Positions 1 to 9,500 of a stretch of 33,819 nucleotides of DNA are shown here, in pieces. Position 1 is the first letter of the stretch. Each line of letters starts with the position of its first letter. Below the pieces are notes generated by a model that was given only the letters and a program-made list of their open reading frames with translations, did not search any database and had not been told where the DNA came from. The DNA comes from Candidatus Gastranaerophilales bacterium (GTDB lineage Bacteria; Cyanobacteriota; Vampirovibrionia; Gastranaerophilales; Gastranaerophilaceae), in NCBI GenBank assembly GCA_905236205.1, contig CAJOPF010000011.1, positions 1 through 33,819 on the forward strand, read 5' to 3'. The position numbers and the translations under genes are program-made.

Positions 1-590
1 AATAATAAAATTACCAACATCAAAATTAACTCAATTGAAACAAGTACAACACCAATTGACATACCTGCTTTCAACGGTAAGTTTAAAATGTTCAAAGGAT
101 TACCTTTTAATGCGGTAAATGCAGTTCTTGAGTTAGCTAAAGTGTTCATTCTGATACCGAACCAAGCTACGGCATAAGAACCTAAAATACCGATAACTGA
201 AAAAGCTAAAATGATAAGAACACCTGTCCAACCCATTTTAGCTAATCCACCAAAGTAAAATGCAATACATAAACCGATTAGAATTTCTAATGCGATTAAG
301 AATTTACCTTGTTGAACCAAATAAGTTTTACAAGTTTCAAAAATTGTGTTTCCAACTGCAGCCATGCAATCATGAACTTCGTTTTTCTTAACTTGTAAAA
401 ATGCGATAAGTCCGAAAATCAAACCTAAAACAGAAACTCCAAGTCCCCACAATAACAATGTGTGACCTAAAGGATAATGTTTTGCGATTTCCGGAACTAC
501 CAAATCTGCTTCACTTGCAAATGCAGGAGCAGAAATCATCAACAATGAAAGCAACATTGCCGACAAAGTCATTCCGTTTCTTTTTTTCAT
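1..590 (-). CDS. hppA: Membrane-bound pyrophosphatase, N-terminal part (gene runs off the window)
   Basis: The reading frame opens at an ATG at 590 and stays open to base 1, giving 196 codons without a stop. A good Shine-Dalgarno (AAGGAGA on the minus strand, about 594-600) supports the start. The product begins with a signal-like segment (MKKRNGMTLSAMLLSLLMIS) ending near APAFASEA. At least three long hydrophobic helices follow, the last two separated by a loop containing ANSRTAFAALKG. That loop and its spacing match the N-terminal part of ion-pumping pyrophosphatases, which couple PPi hydrolysis to Na+ or H+ export and have about 16 membrane helices. The catalytic DxxxxxxxE-type loops would lie outside the window, so the identification rests on the N-terminal pattern only. 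Whether it pumps Na+ or H+ cannot be read here. Confidence 0.75.
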   Translation of the reverse strand, partial: MKKRNGMTLSAMLLSLLMISAPAFASEADLVVPEIAKHYPLGHTLLLWGLGVSVLGLIFGLIAFLQVKKNEVHDCMAAVGNTIFETCKTYLVQQGKFLIALEILIGLCIAFYFGGLAKMGWTGVLIILAFSVIGILGSYAVAWFGIRMNTLANSRTAFTALKGNPLNILNLPLKAGMSIGVVLVSIELILMLVILL

Positions 591-819
591 GTTTTCTCCT
601 TCACTAAAAAAAAAGTTAAATATTAATATCCAAGAAATATTCTCACATAAACATTTTTTTTTGCAACAATGTAAACAAAAATTCATACAATTAGATTACG
701 GTTCAAATTAGTGTATATATTACATTATAAACTATTGTAAAATTTTTGTTTTTAAGTAACAAATTTTTTTTTTAGGAGTATTATTATAAGTACGATTTAC
801 TAACTAATGCACAACAAAC

Positions 820-1965
820 ATGATTTTAAGACATCTTGAAGCTCAAACATTAACTCAAACACCGGTATTAAAGAATGTTGTAAAAGAAGTTCCAACAGTA
901 CAGGCAAAAACAGAGGAAAAAGGTACAGATAACAAAATTGAATCTAAAGCACTGTCAAGCTACTTTAGAGGCGGTCAAATGGTTCATTTTGAAGGTCATC
1001 ACTGTTCAAAATCAGATTTTAAAGTAAAAAAAGAAGAAGGTATTCCATGCGCATGTTGCGGTCGTTTAATGATGACAAACAACGGCGTTCAAAATTTTGA
1101 ACGTAAAGCAATCGGAGCAAAAGGTGAGGATTTACAAAATCTTTTGACTGTTAACATGGATTATTTCAGAGGAACTGAAAAAGCTGTAGTGAATTTCTTG
1201 GTAAAAACATCTAAAATAAATCCTAACTTAACAATGAAGGGTTTATTAACTCAATATTCACCAAACGCAAAATCTCTATTGGAAGAAGAACAAAGAAATG
1301 TTTTGGCAGAAGTATCAAATAAAGCATCCGTATTAGGAAAAGACAATCCTGTAGAAAAATGTGTGCAAAAAGCATTAAAAGATATTGAAAAAAGCACTGA
1401 TGAGAAACACTTTGAAAGAAAACCTTTCTTAAAAAAATTGGTTGATGCAACAAAAGACATGGAAGACAAAGAGCTTGCTGGTCAAATACTTGATAGTGCA
1501 GTAAAATTACCAATGTCAAAAAATTCAATAGAAGCATTTATAGTAAAATATGCTCATGGCAATAAAGAAGATAGAGACATAGCTCACAGACTTGCTCAAA
1601 CAGCAGTTTCAACAGCTGAGCACATTCATCCTGATACATTAGGCGGTCCTGACCATACAGCTAACTATGTTGCAGAATGTGGTGATTGCAACAGCAAAAG
1701 AGGTCACATGCCATTGGAAGAATGGATGGAAAACTTTCCAAACATGCCAAGAAGCGTTCAAAGAAATATTGACGAGGTAACTGAAAGAATTATTAAAGGC
1801 AACCTTGGAAGCAGATATGACGATTATCCGATGGATATACAAGCAACAATGAACCGAGAAACAGGCGGAATAATCAGACTTAAGGTAAAAAATCCTGAAG
1901 AAATTCAAAAAGCAAGAGAAGAAAGAGGACTTGCGCAACCTGAAGAATCGAGTTCTCATCACTAA
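820..1965 (+). CDS. HNH nuclease-like protein with split zinc motif (paralogue 1)
   Basis: 381 residues, no signal peptide. Residues 77-80 form a CxxC knuckle (PCACCGRLMMTN). Residues 267-295 carry the second half of an HNH motif: E267-H268-x-H270-P, G275-G276, N282, C287-x2-C290-N291-x2-R294-G295. In ordinary HNH proteins the first CxxC lies some 15-25 residues before the DH/EH motif. Here about 185 mostly helical residues are inserted. An acidic C-terminal segment (YDDYPMD, then VKNPEEIQKAREERGL) is shared with the next gene. The chosen ATG is the first in frame after a stop at 805-807. The only clear AGGAG (774-778) is about 41 nt upstream, too far for a normal ribosome site, so the start is uncertain. 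DNA or RNA cleavage is inferred from the motif; the target is unknown. Confidence 0.65.
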   Translation: MILRHLEAQTLTQTPVLKNVVKEVPTVQAKTEEKGTDNKIESKALSSYFRGGQMVHFEGHHCSKSDFKVKKEEGIPCACCGRLMMTNNGVQNFERKAIGAKGEDLQNLLTVNMDYFRGTEKAVVNFLVKTSKINPNLTMKGLLTQYSPNAKSLLEEEQRNVLAEVSNKASVLGKDNPVEKCVQKALKDIEKSTDEKHFERKPFLKKLVDATKDMEDKELAGQILDSAVKLPMSKNSIEAFIVKYAHGNKEDRDIAHRLAQTAVSTAEHIHPDTLGGPDHTANYVAECGDCNSKRGHMPLEEWMENFPNMPRSVQRNIDEVTERIIKGNLGSRYDDYPMDIQATMNRETGGIIRLKVKNPEEIQKAREERGLAQPEESSSHH

Positions 1966-2038
1966 ATCAATAACAGATAATAATTATATATTTATATAGG
2001 TCTCAAAAAACAATTTAGGAAATAGGTAATATTTAAAA

Positions 2039-3475
2039 ATGCACGTTCAAAGAATTATGGCAGCTGCGCCAATTTCGACAGTATCAAACAAAACTCAAAC
2101 TCAAAAACCGGAAGCACAAAATGTAACAGCACCTTTTGAAGCAAATTCTTCAAAAGCATCACAAATTGCAAGAAACTACTTCATGGCATCTCAAATGGTA
2201 AATCCTGCATTCACAGGTTTTCCTTGTTCAACTTCTAATTTCAGAGTAAAAGAACTTGAAGATATGCCTTGTACTTGCTGTGGTCGTCCAATGATGACAA
2301 ATAAACAGATTGATGACTTTACATTAAAAGCATCTAAAGCATCGGGAGAAGGATTGAACCAAATTTTAGAAGACCACATGAAATATTTCAGAGCTGAAGA
2401 AAAAGCTATTGTGCATTATATACAAAAACAATTAAAAGGTGATTATCCGGATGCTGACTTAACATCAGCTATTTCAAGAACAAATCCGTCTGCAAGACAA
2501 ATATTAAGAGATGAGCAAGCAGATGTTTTAAGAAGAACAAGCGAAATTTCAAAAGAACTTTTAGGTGAAAACAATCCTGTACAAAACGCTTGCGAAAGAG
2601 AATTAAACACTACTTTTGCTACTGATAAAGCAAAAAACAGACAAAAAAATAAAGCAGGTTCTGGAGCAGGAGCTAATTTTGACAGAACTAATTTCTTAAC
2701 AACTTTGGTTAAATTAGAACATAACAAAGGCATTGAACACGAAAAAATGCACCACATCTTAGACGTAGCTGTCCAATTACCTGAATCTGAAAAAATCATT
2801 GATAAAATGCTTACACAATACGGCAAAGGAAACAGTAATGAAAGATTTGCTCACAGACTAATCCAAAAAGCCGTAGTAACAGCAGAACATATTCATCCAA
2901 AATCAAAAGGCGGTCCTAACGCAACAAACAATTACATGGGTGAATGCCAAGAATGTAATGGTTCTCGCGGAAACATGTCTTATGAAGAATGGATGAAACG
3001 TTACCCTAACATGCCTGATAATATTCAAGTACACGCTGATGCAGTAACTGAAGAAATTATAAAAGGTAAAATTGGCGGTAACTACGACGATTATCCTGTG
3101 GATTTAAAAGCTGCAGTTGAATCAGAAACCGAAGGAAAAGTTGTTTTAACTGTTAAAAATCCTGAAGAAATTGAAAAGGCAAGAGAAGAAAGAGGTTTGA
3201 CAAAACCCGAAGCTGATGCAAAAGAAAAAGCTAACGCTTCAGGTGCTTACCAAGGCTCTTACCATGGAAACCCTGCATTAGAAGGCAGTTCTAAAAAGAC
3301 TTCTTCAACAGGTACAACGACTAATTCTACAGAAAAACCTCAACAAACAACAACTAACAATACAACTAAATCAGGAAAAAGTCATAAAGGACACAAAGGC
3401 GGTAAAAGACATCATATCGTTCAATTCCCTTCTCAAATGACTCAAGCTGAAGAAATTCAAGAAGAAGTTGCTTAA
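2039..3475 (+). CDS. HNH nuclease-like protein with split zinc motif (paralogue 2)
   Basis: 478 residues, clearly homologous to the preceding gene over its whole length and 73 nt downstream of it, so probably cotranscribed. It repeats the same split architecture: C78-x2-C81 (CTCCGRPMMTN), a helical insertion of about 200 residues, then E283-H284-x-H286-P, G291-G292, N298, C303-x2-C306-N307-x2-R310-G311. The insertion includes a basic, glycine-rich stretch near residues 197-212 that paralogue 1 lacks. It differs further by a C-terminal extension of about 75 residues rich in S, T, N, K and H (TTTNNTTKSGKSHKGHKGG), which looks disordered and could bind nucleic acid or metal. ATG 2039 has only a weak, distant AGG-type site upstream. 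All HNH-like residues are kept in both copies, which argues that they are active rather than decaying. Confidence 0.65.
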   Translation: MHVQRIMAAAPISTVSNKTQTQKPEAQNVTAPFEANSSKASQIARNYFMASQMVNPAFTGFPCSTSNFRVKELEDMPCTCCGRPMMTNKQIDDFTLKASKASGEGLNQILEDHMKYFRAEEKAIVHYIQKQLKGDYPDADLTSAISRTNPSARQILRDEQADVLRRTSEISKELLGENNPVQNACERELNTTFATDKAKNRQKNKAGSGAGANFDRTNFLTTLVKLEHNKGIEHEKMHHILDVAVQLPESEKIIDKMLTQYGKGNSNERFAHRLIQKAVVTAEHIHPKSKGGPNATNNYMGECQECNGSRGNMSYEEWMKRYPNMPDNIQVHADAVTEEIIKGKIGGNYDDYPVDLKAAVESETEGKVVLTVKNPEEIEKAREERGLTKPEADAKEKANASGAYQGSYHGNPALEGSSKKTSSTGTTTNSTEKPQQTTTNNTTKSGKSHKGHKGGKRHHIVQFPSQMTQAEEIQEEVA

Positions 3476-3490
3476 TATAATTAAGAAAAT

Positions 3491-3532
3491 AAAAAGAGCG
3501 TAATTTCCAAAATCGGGAGTTACGCTCTTTTT
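3491..3532. terminator. Bidirectional intrinsic terminator between the HNH pair and rsmD
   Basis: A 13-bp perfect stem (3491-3503 with 3520-3532, core AGAGCGTAA/TTACGCTCT) with a 16-nt loop. T-runs follow the stem on both strands. It ends the HNH transcript on the plus strand and the rsmD transcript on the minus strand. The rsmD stop codon (3520-3522) lies inside the stem. Confidence 0.85.
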
Positions 3533-4026
3533 AAAAATGTTAGGAATTTATCGCCGTATTTTTTTTGTTTAATTATTTCATAATTTAAAAAATCAACATC
3601 TTCTGTATGTTCAAGTATAACTATTTTACATTCGGGCAAAACAGAGAGAGCCTGTTCATAAACGCCAGCATAATATGGCGGATCAATATATACAACGTCA
3701 AAATATTGCTGTGGTAAATGTTTTAAACAATCACTTTTTATAAGATTTTGATTTTCACCGATTTTTCTATAATTATCTTCTAAAATTTTAAAAATTTTAT
3801 TATTTTTTTCAATTGCAGTAACATGCTTAAAACCTCTTGATAAAGCTTCGAGTCCCATAATTCCCGAACCTGCAAACATATCAAGAAAATTTGCATCCTC
3901 AAAGTCTATTATTGCCTGAAGCGTGTTAAAAACAGCCATTCTGATTTTTGAAAGCGTTGGGCGTGTTATGCTTTCATCAGGTGCATAAATTTTTTGTCCT
4001 TTATATTTGCCTGCCGTAATATTCAT
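3520..4026 (-). CDS. rsmD: 16S rRNA (guanine-N2)-methyltransferase RsmD-like
   Basis: 168 residues from the ATG at 4026. The product carries the RsmD order of motifs: N-terminal ITAGKYKGQ, the RPT segment followed by a VFNTL-type helix, the SAM-binding loop LDMFAGSGIMGLEALSRG (about 48-65) and the catalytic DPPY (115-118). Family members methylate G966 of 16S rRNA in the 30S subunit using S-adenosylmethionine. A longer in-frame start at 4056 would add ten residues and overlap xerD. ATG 4026 is preferred because it begins at the conserved segment, has GGAAAG upstream and lies one nucleotide after the xerD stop, which suggests translational coupling. Length is slightly short for the family (about 180-200) but all motifs are present. 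Confidence 0.88.
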   Translation of the reverse strand: MNITAGKYKGQKIYAPDESITRPTLSKIRMAVFNTLQAIIDFEDANFLDMFAGSGIMGLEALSRGFKHVTAIEKNNKIFKILEDNYRKIGENQNLIKSDCLKHLPQQYFDVVYIDPPYYAGVYEQALSVLPECKIVILEHTEDVDFLNYEIIKQKKYGDKFLTFLKRA

Positions 4027-4027
4027 G

Positions 4028-4888
4028 TTACTTTCCGTTAATTGCAAAATAAACATCTTTAAGACGTTTTTTGCTTATGTGAGTATATAATTGAGTTGTT
4101 GCGACATCACTATGTCCCAAAAGTTCTTGTACAACACGTAAATCAGCGCCGTTTTCAAGCAAATGTGTTGCGTATGAATGTCTCAGTGTGTGCGGTGAAA
4201 TATTTTTGTGTATTTTTTTCCCTTGTTCATGAATAAAAACATATATATCCTGCCTTGAAAAACATCTTCCTTTATCGGAAATCAATAAAGTTTTTGTATC
4301 AAGCCTGAACTTTTTAATCAAGAAATCTCTGTGAGGAATATATAGTTTTATTGCAGAAATCGCTTTTTTGCCGAGCGGAACAATTCTTTCCTTTGAGCCT
4401 TTACCAAAAGCAGTTAAATATTTTGCACTCAAATCAAAATTATTGATTTTCAAATTTGTCAGCTCTGAAACCCGAAGTCCGCAACCGTACAACAATTCAA
4501 TAATAACTTTTTGAGTTACGGTTAAATTTTCGCGTAACATTTCTTCTATTTCCGCAACTGTCATAACTTTTGGTAATCTTTGAGGTACTTTTGGTCGTTC
4601 CACTGTCAAAGTGGGGTCAAACTTACATAATTCATTCGCACAAAGCCACTTAAAAAAACCTCTGAGTGAAGCAATTTTTCGGATTACACTTGTCGGAGAA
4701 TAGTTATTTTCTCTTAAAAACCTGATATAAGAATTTATTCCCATTCTTGTAACATTATCAAAATCAGGATGATTTGAATAGTCCAAAAACATAAGAATAT
4801 CACGCCTGTATGCGTCAATTGTATTTTTAGACAGACCTCTTTCAAGTTCAAGATAATCTAAATATTCTGACAAAATTTGCGTATCCAT
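4028..4888 (-). CDS. xerD: Tyrosine site-specific recombinase XerD-like
   Basis: 286 residues with an N-terminal SAM-like core-binding domain (about 1-85) and a C-terminal catalytic domain. All catalytic residues are visible: R139 (CGLRVSEL), K163 (FGKGSKER), H233 and R236 (HTLRHSYATHLL), H259 (LLGHSDVATT) and Y268 (LYTH). Length and the LERGLSKNTIDAYRRD N-terminus fit the housekeeping XerC/XerD group, which resolves chromosome dimers at dif with FtsK. XerD is favoured over XerC on the N-terminal pattern only. rsmD follows one nucleotide later. The ATG at 4888 lacks any Shine-Dalgarno but has a TATAAT six bases upstream, so the mRNA may be leaderless. No att sites or phage genes are nearby, which argues against a mobile-element integrase. 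Confidence 0.88.
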   Translation of the reverse strand: MDTQILSEYLDYLELERGLSKNTIDAYRRDILMFLDYSNHPDFDNVTRMGINSYIRFLRENNYSPTSVIRKIASLRGFFKWLCANELCKFDPTLTVERPKVPQRLPKVMTVAEIEEMLRENLTVTQKVIIELLYGCGLRVSELTNLKINNFDLSAKYLTAFGKGSKERIVPLGKKAISAIKLYIPHRDFLIKKFRLDTKTLLISDKGRCFSRQDIYVFIHEQGKKIHKNISPHTLRHSYATHLLENGADLRVVQELLGHSDVATTQLYTHISKKRLKDVYFAINGK

Positions 4889-4894
4889 ATTCGT

Positions 4895-4900
4895 ATTATA
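4895..4900 (-). promoter_or_regulatory. -10 element of a possible leaderless xerD promoter
   Basis: The minus strand reads TATAAT, then six bases (ACGAAT), then the xerD ATG. This spacing would place the transcription start at or next to the initiation codon. No purine-rich ribosome site lies between. The -35 region is AT-rich and unconvincing. Confidence 0.5.
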
Positions 4901-4950
4901 ATATTTATCAAAAATTTATTCTTGCTTTAAATATATTATTTTTGAGAACA

Positions 4951-4990
4951 AAAAAAATAAAAGATGAAAAATATCATCTTTTATTTTTTT
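4951..4990 (-). terminator. Intrinsic terminator of paralogue A
   Basis: A 17-bp AT-rich perfect stem (4951-4967 with 4974-4990, core GATGA/TCATC) with a six-base loop lies 17 nt past the stop codon of the gene at 5008-6294. Long A and T tracts on both arms provide the U-tail. It could work in both directions but only the minus-strand gene needs it. Confidence 0.75.
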
Positions 4991-5007
4991 TATATATTCA
5001 ATTAGTA

Positions 5008-6294
5008 CTATGCGAATGTTTTGAAGGAATCTTCAACGTTCTTTTTAGATATTTGTTTTACTGTGTCAATTTCTGTTTGAACGGCATTGTGTTCAGTATC
5101 AAGCTGTTTCAGTTTCAATTCAAGCTCTCTGTCCTGAGCGTGAACAATGGATGTTTTTGCGTTGATATTGTTCATTTCCTGTTCATATAAATAAGACTGA
5201 TAAGTGTACTCATTCATAGCTTGGTTATATGCTTCGTCATCCGTAATTGTATTTGCGGATATCGGATAATCTTCACCTCCATAGTTGAAACTTTGAACTC
5301 TGTTGTTGCCGTCACGACTGATAGTTACACCTTTGTATGAATCTTCTACGAAATTGGTTACCTCACTTGCAGAGTAGTAAACTACATGATCATCACCTGT
5401 AGAAGCTTTCGCAGCTTTGATATCAGAGGTTTTGTAGTATTGGTAAACAGGTTTTTCATCTGTTCCAACATTTGCTACCCAAATATTATCGGCACCATTG
5501 TTTGACAATCTATCGTACGCATCTTTATGCAAACTATCTTTTGAATCTACGTAAGATAATTTAGCGGTTTTTCCATTGTATGTGGTTATTGAGCCACCTG
5601 AATAGTTATCAGCTGTAAGATTCTTACCTTCATAAGCTTGTAGGGTTTGTGCCGGACCAGGAGTACCTGTACCCAAACTGTTTATTTGTTCTGAAGTAAA
5701 GAATTGTGTTGTACCATTCATCACAACTTTATACAAACGTTTACTTGTATCTGATGCATCACAACCCATTTGATTCCAAGCTGATAGTTCAGGTTCAGCA
5801 CCAGGTTTTGTATTATACGGAGTTACTGTTGCATCTTTCCATTCATTTGAAGCATTCAAGTATTGGAAATTTGTAGCATCTTTTCTTCTTAATTGAGTTG
5901 TTAAATCAGGATAAGTGTAAATCGCGTATGTATCAGAAGTAACAGAAGTGTTTGTCAAATCTGTTCTTTGTTTAGTTGTACAAGCAGGGAAACCTAATTC
6001 TTTTTCGGAATAAGTAAACAGAACAGTATATGTACCGTCATTACCTTTCGCAAATTGGGTAACAGTTGCTTGAGTATCATAGCTGCCTGGGATTATAAAC
6101 GAGTATTCAACCCTTGTGTAATCCTGTGTATTAGGTGGCACAGGAACTTGCAGCGTCAGCATTTGGTTATACAAATTAGCAGATTCATTTGATAGTTCAG
6201 TTCTTTGTTGGTTAATTTGCTGACCTTGATATTCTATATTTGTTTTTCTTGCGGTAAGGTTTAAAAATCTTGCCTGTGATGCTGCCATGCCCAT
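5008..6294 (-). CDS. MGMAASQ-type family protein, paralogue A (function unknown)
   Basis: 428 residues, no signal peptide and no membrane segment. The N-terminal 60 residues (starting MGMAASQARFLNLTAR, then INQQRTELSNESANLYNQ) look like an amphipathic helix. The last 65 residues (YLYEQEMNNINAKTSIV, then LELKLKQLDTEHNAVQTE) look like a coiled coil. Between them is a beta- and Asn/Thr-rich region with two cysteines shared by both copies (FPACTTKQR and GCDA). Paralogue B at 22063-23364 is nearly identical at both ends and diverges in the middle. Conserved terminal helices around a variable centre recall flagellin/hook-type axial proteins, but no flagellar gene is near and this is only an analogy. 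ATG 6294 has an AGGAG eight bases upstream. The 103-nt leader is shared with B. Confidence 0.75.
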   Translation of the reverse strand: MGMAASQARFLNLTARKTNIEYQGQQINQQRTELSNESANLYNQMLTLQVPVPPNTQDYTRVEYSFIIPGSYDTQATVTQFAKGNDGTYTVLFTYSEKELGFPACTTKQRTDLTNTSVTSDTYAIYTYPDLTTQLRRKDATNFQYLNASNEWKDATVTPYNTKPGAEPELSAWNQMGCDASDTSKRLYKVVMNGTTQFFTSEQINSLGTGTPGPAQTLQAYEGKNLTADNYSGGSITTYNGKTAKLSYVDSKDSLHKDAYDRLSNNGADNIWVANVGTDEKPVYQYYKTSDIKAAKASTGDDHVVYYSASEVTNFVEDSYKGVTISRDGNNRVQSFNYGGEDYPISANTITDDEAYNQAMNEYTYQSYLYEQEMNNINAKTSIVHAQDRELELKLKQLDTEHNAVQTEIDTVKQISKKNVEDSFKTFA

Positions 6295-6397
6295 AATTTT
6301 TTCTCCTATGCTATGTCATTCGTCTATGTCGGCATGTTTAATGATGAATTTAGAAAAATCAACATGATATCATCTATTTAGTGTATACAAAACTTAA
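6295..6397 (-). promoter_or_regulatory. Conserved leader/promoter element of paralogue A
   Basis: Read on the minus strand, these 103 nt up to the ATG match the leader of paralogue B (21960-22062) at 100 of 103 positions, with no indel. The element contains a -10-like TATACACT, the 10-bp palindrome ATGATATCAT (6364-6373), a possible stem CATGTT/AACATG, three CATAG direct repeats close to the ribosome site, and AGGAG. Sequence further upstream is unrelated in the two copies. Confidence 0.75.
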
Positions 6398-6561
6398 CAA
6401 AATTCTAAATCTCACTTATAACAAGAAAAACTAAAGTGTACATTTTTAAATAAATACAGCAATAAAGGGTAATTTTATATAATATTATATTAAAATTTCA
6501 AAACAAGACATGCTTTTGTGCCAATATTTGGTAATTTAATGCAGAAACAACTGACGTATTA

Positions 6562-9500
6562 TCAATCAACAGAGAAGATTTCCTTAATATCATCAATAGT
6601 AAGCGATTTTGTAATATTTCTGTCGACAGAAATTACGCTGTCAACAAGATTTCGTTTGATAGATTTAAGTTTTTGAATTTTTTCTTCAACCGTATTCTTA
6701 GTAATAATTCTGTAAACAAATACTTTCTTCGTTTGTCCGATACGGTACGCACGGTCTGTTGCCTGATCTTCAACCGCAGGATTCCACCAAGGGTCATAGT
6801 GGATTACATAATCTGCACCCGTCAGATTCAAACCTGTACCGCCCGCTTTTAAACTGATTAAGAAAATTGGAATACTTGTTGTTGAATTAAATCTTTCAAC
6901 AGCACCCTGACGGTCTTTTGTTTTACCTGTTAAGTATTCATAAGCAATACCTGTTCTTTCCAGCCAGCCTTTAATGATATCAAGCATATCCACAAATTGG
7001 CTGAATAACAGAACTCTGTGACCTTCCGAAATAATTTGTTCCAGCATTCCCTTCAAGTGCTCAAATTTACCTGACTGAATATCACCCTTAACCATATCTT
7101 TATCATATAAGCGAGGGTGACAGCATATTTGACGTAAACGTAACAATGCTGAGAAAATTGACATTCTGCTCTTTTCAAGACCATTTTGTTCAATAGACTT
7201 GAACAATTCTTCTTTTGTACTGTCAAGTACATCAAGATAGAAATCTTTTTGATCAGGAGTCATTTCACAGTATGCAATATTTTCTACTTTATCAGGTAAG
7301 TCTTTAGCAACGTCACGTTTCATACGACGTAAGATGAACGGATAAATTTGCATCTTCAAACGTTTTTCAACGGTCTTATCTCCGCGTTCCATAATCGGAT
7401 TAACGTATCTGAAATTAAATTCCGCAACATTAAATAAGAATCCAGGCATCAAGAAATCAAATACAGACCATAATTCTTCAAGCCTGTTCTCAATAGGAGT
7501 ACCAGAAAGAGCGAGTTTGTGGTCTGCACTAAGTTGTTTCACGGATTGCGCCGTTTGACTCATCGCATTTTTAATATTTTGAGATTCATCAAGAATTACA
7601 TATCTGAATTTTAACTCTTTCAATTCCTCTATATCACGTCTTATAAGAGCGTAACTTGTTATAACAACATCATAATTGGGGATTTCCGAAAAAAGATTTT
7701 TTCTGTCCACACCCGCTAATTTTAAACATTTTAAATCCGGAGTAAATTTTTGAATTTCTGATTCCCAGTTAAAAACAACAGAAGTAGGACAAACTACCAA
7801 AACAGGCATATCACCATCTGTTTCTTTTGCCTTTTGAATTAAACTCAAAGCCTGAAGCGTTTTACCAAGCCCCATGTCGTCTGCAAGAATACCGTTTAAG
7901 CCGTATTTATACATGAACCATAACCAGCTGAAACCTTTCATCTGATATTCACGAAGTTCTGCATTAACACCCTTCGGCAGTTGCAAGTCTTCTTCAGTAG
8001 AGAAGGAAGATATTTGCAACCAGAATTTTTGGAATTCCTCGCTCAAAACCAATTCAAACCCTCTTGTCTGCAATTCCTGCACCAAACCTGCACGATATGT
8101 TTTTACTATAAATTTATTTTCGTCATTTCGGTAGGCATCAAATGAATTAAAAGATTTCATCATTGCATAAATATCTTCGGCAGGATATTCAACAAAGCCC
8201 AAACTTCTCACGCGGCTGTATTTTTCATTATTTTGAATAGTTTCGTAAATTTCATCAAACCCGATTGTATCTTCTCCAACCTGACCGTACAATTGAATTT
8301 CAAAACTGTCTTTTGAATCTTGTGAAAAATCAATTTTTGCACACATTTTAAACGGTTCTTCAACCAATTTGAAGAAACTTACATCATCTTTTTCTTCAAA
8401 AACCCAGCCCTCACCAGCTTTACTCATGTAATAATTATAAAAATCAATTGCATTTTCTTTGTCCATCGCAAGGTTATTTGTTTGCATAGGAACAAATCTG
8501 CAAGCCAAAAGCATTTGATAAGCTTCAATTTCGTGTTTAATGTTACGTTTAACCCAATAAATCATATCGTCTTCTTTACGTTTTACCGTAACATAAGGAG
8601 TTTTTTCCGCGGTTTTTGAAAACGGAACTCTTACTCCGTCATATTCAAATTCTAAAGAAGCTTTCAAAGATTGGTCATAATCAATACCAAGAGTTACTAT
8701 TTTCTTTGGTGGTCGTTGTTCCAAGAATAATTTGCTGATTGTCTCAGAAACTTCCACATCAATAAGTTCCTGTAATTTCGGCAATTCTTCATATATAAAT
8801 TTACCGCCTTCCGCATCTTTCAAATCAGTAAATGTAGATTTAATAAGATTTTGAGGAACGACATTCATTGAAACATTTGTAGGAAAAATTACATTTTTAT
8901 ATCTGCCCCATTTTATTTGTCTGGAGAAATATCTAACTTCCTCAAAAGGAATAATATCATCTTTATCAGGTCGTTTCCAGTATAATTCAAGCATGATGTT
9001 ACCTGCCTGAGAGCTGTTAACAGCCAAAACCAAACGCCATTCTTTATCGGTAAATTTAATTACATTCTTTGTTTTTTCATCTAAAACTTCATCTGCAGCT
9101 GCCAATAGAGGAAACATAGGCGCAAACTTTGGTATAGGAATATCATACCAGCCTGCTTTTTTGTCCTGACGTGCAGTTTTTAAAATTTGCTGAAATATTG
9201 CAACTTCAACTTTTTGAGAATTATTTAATACAAAAGTTGAATCATTTTTTTGCGCTTCAATCAAGCCCAGCAAAATAGGTTCAATTGCCCTTACAACCTT
9301 TCCTGTTGTTCTTGACATAACCAAAATAGAAAAGAAATTAGGTTTTCTTTTCGGATTAAAGTGGAAAATATAATTACCCTTAGGCGGCTCTGTAAGAGTT
9401 GTATTCTCGTCGCTGTAATCAGCTTCTATACCGAATTTAGTTTCAAGCCAATCTTCATAAGCATGTTCATCAATTGCCTTTATCGCAATAGCAACGGCAT

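Noticed and set aside
807-839. Upstream ATG at 807 as start or leader peptide of HNH paralogue 1
   Set aside because: It reads only ten codons to a stop in another frame and lies 28 nt after the AGGAG; nothing else supports it.
4028-4888. Integrase of a prophage or island
   Set aside because: Standard Xer length, partner rsmD, no att-like repeats or phage genes nearby.
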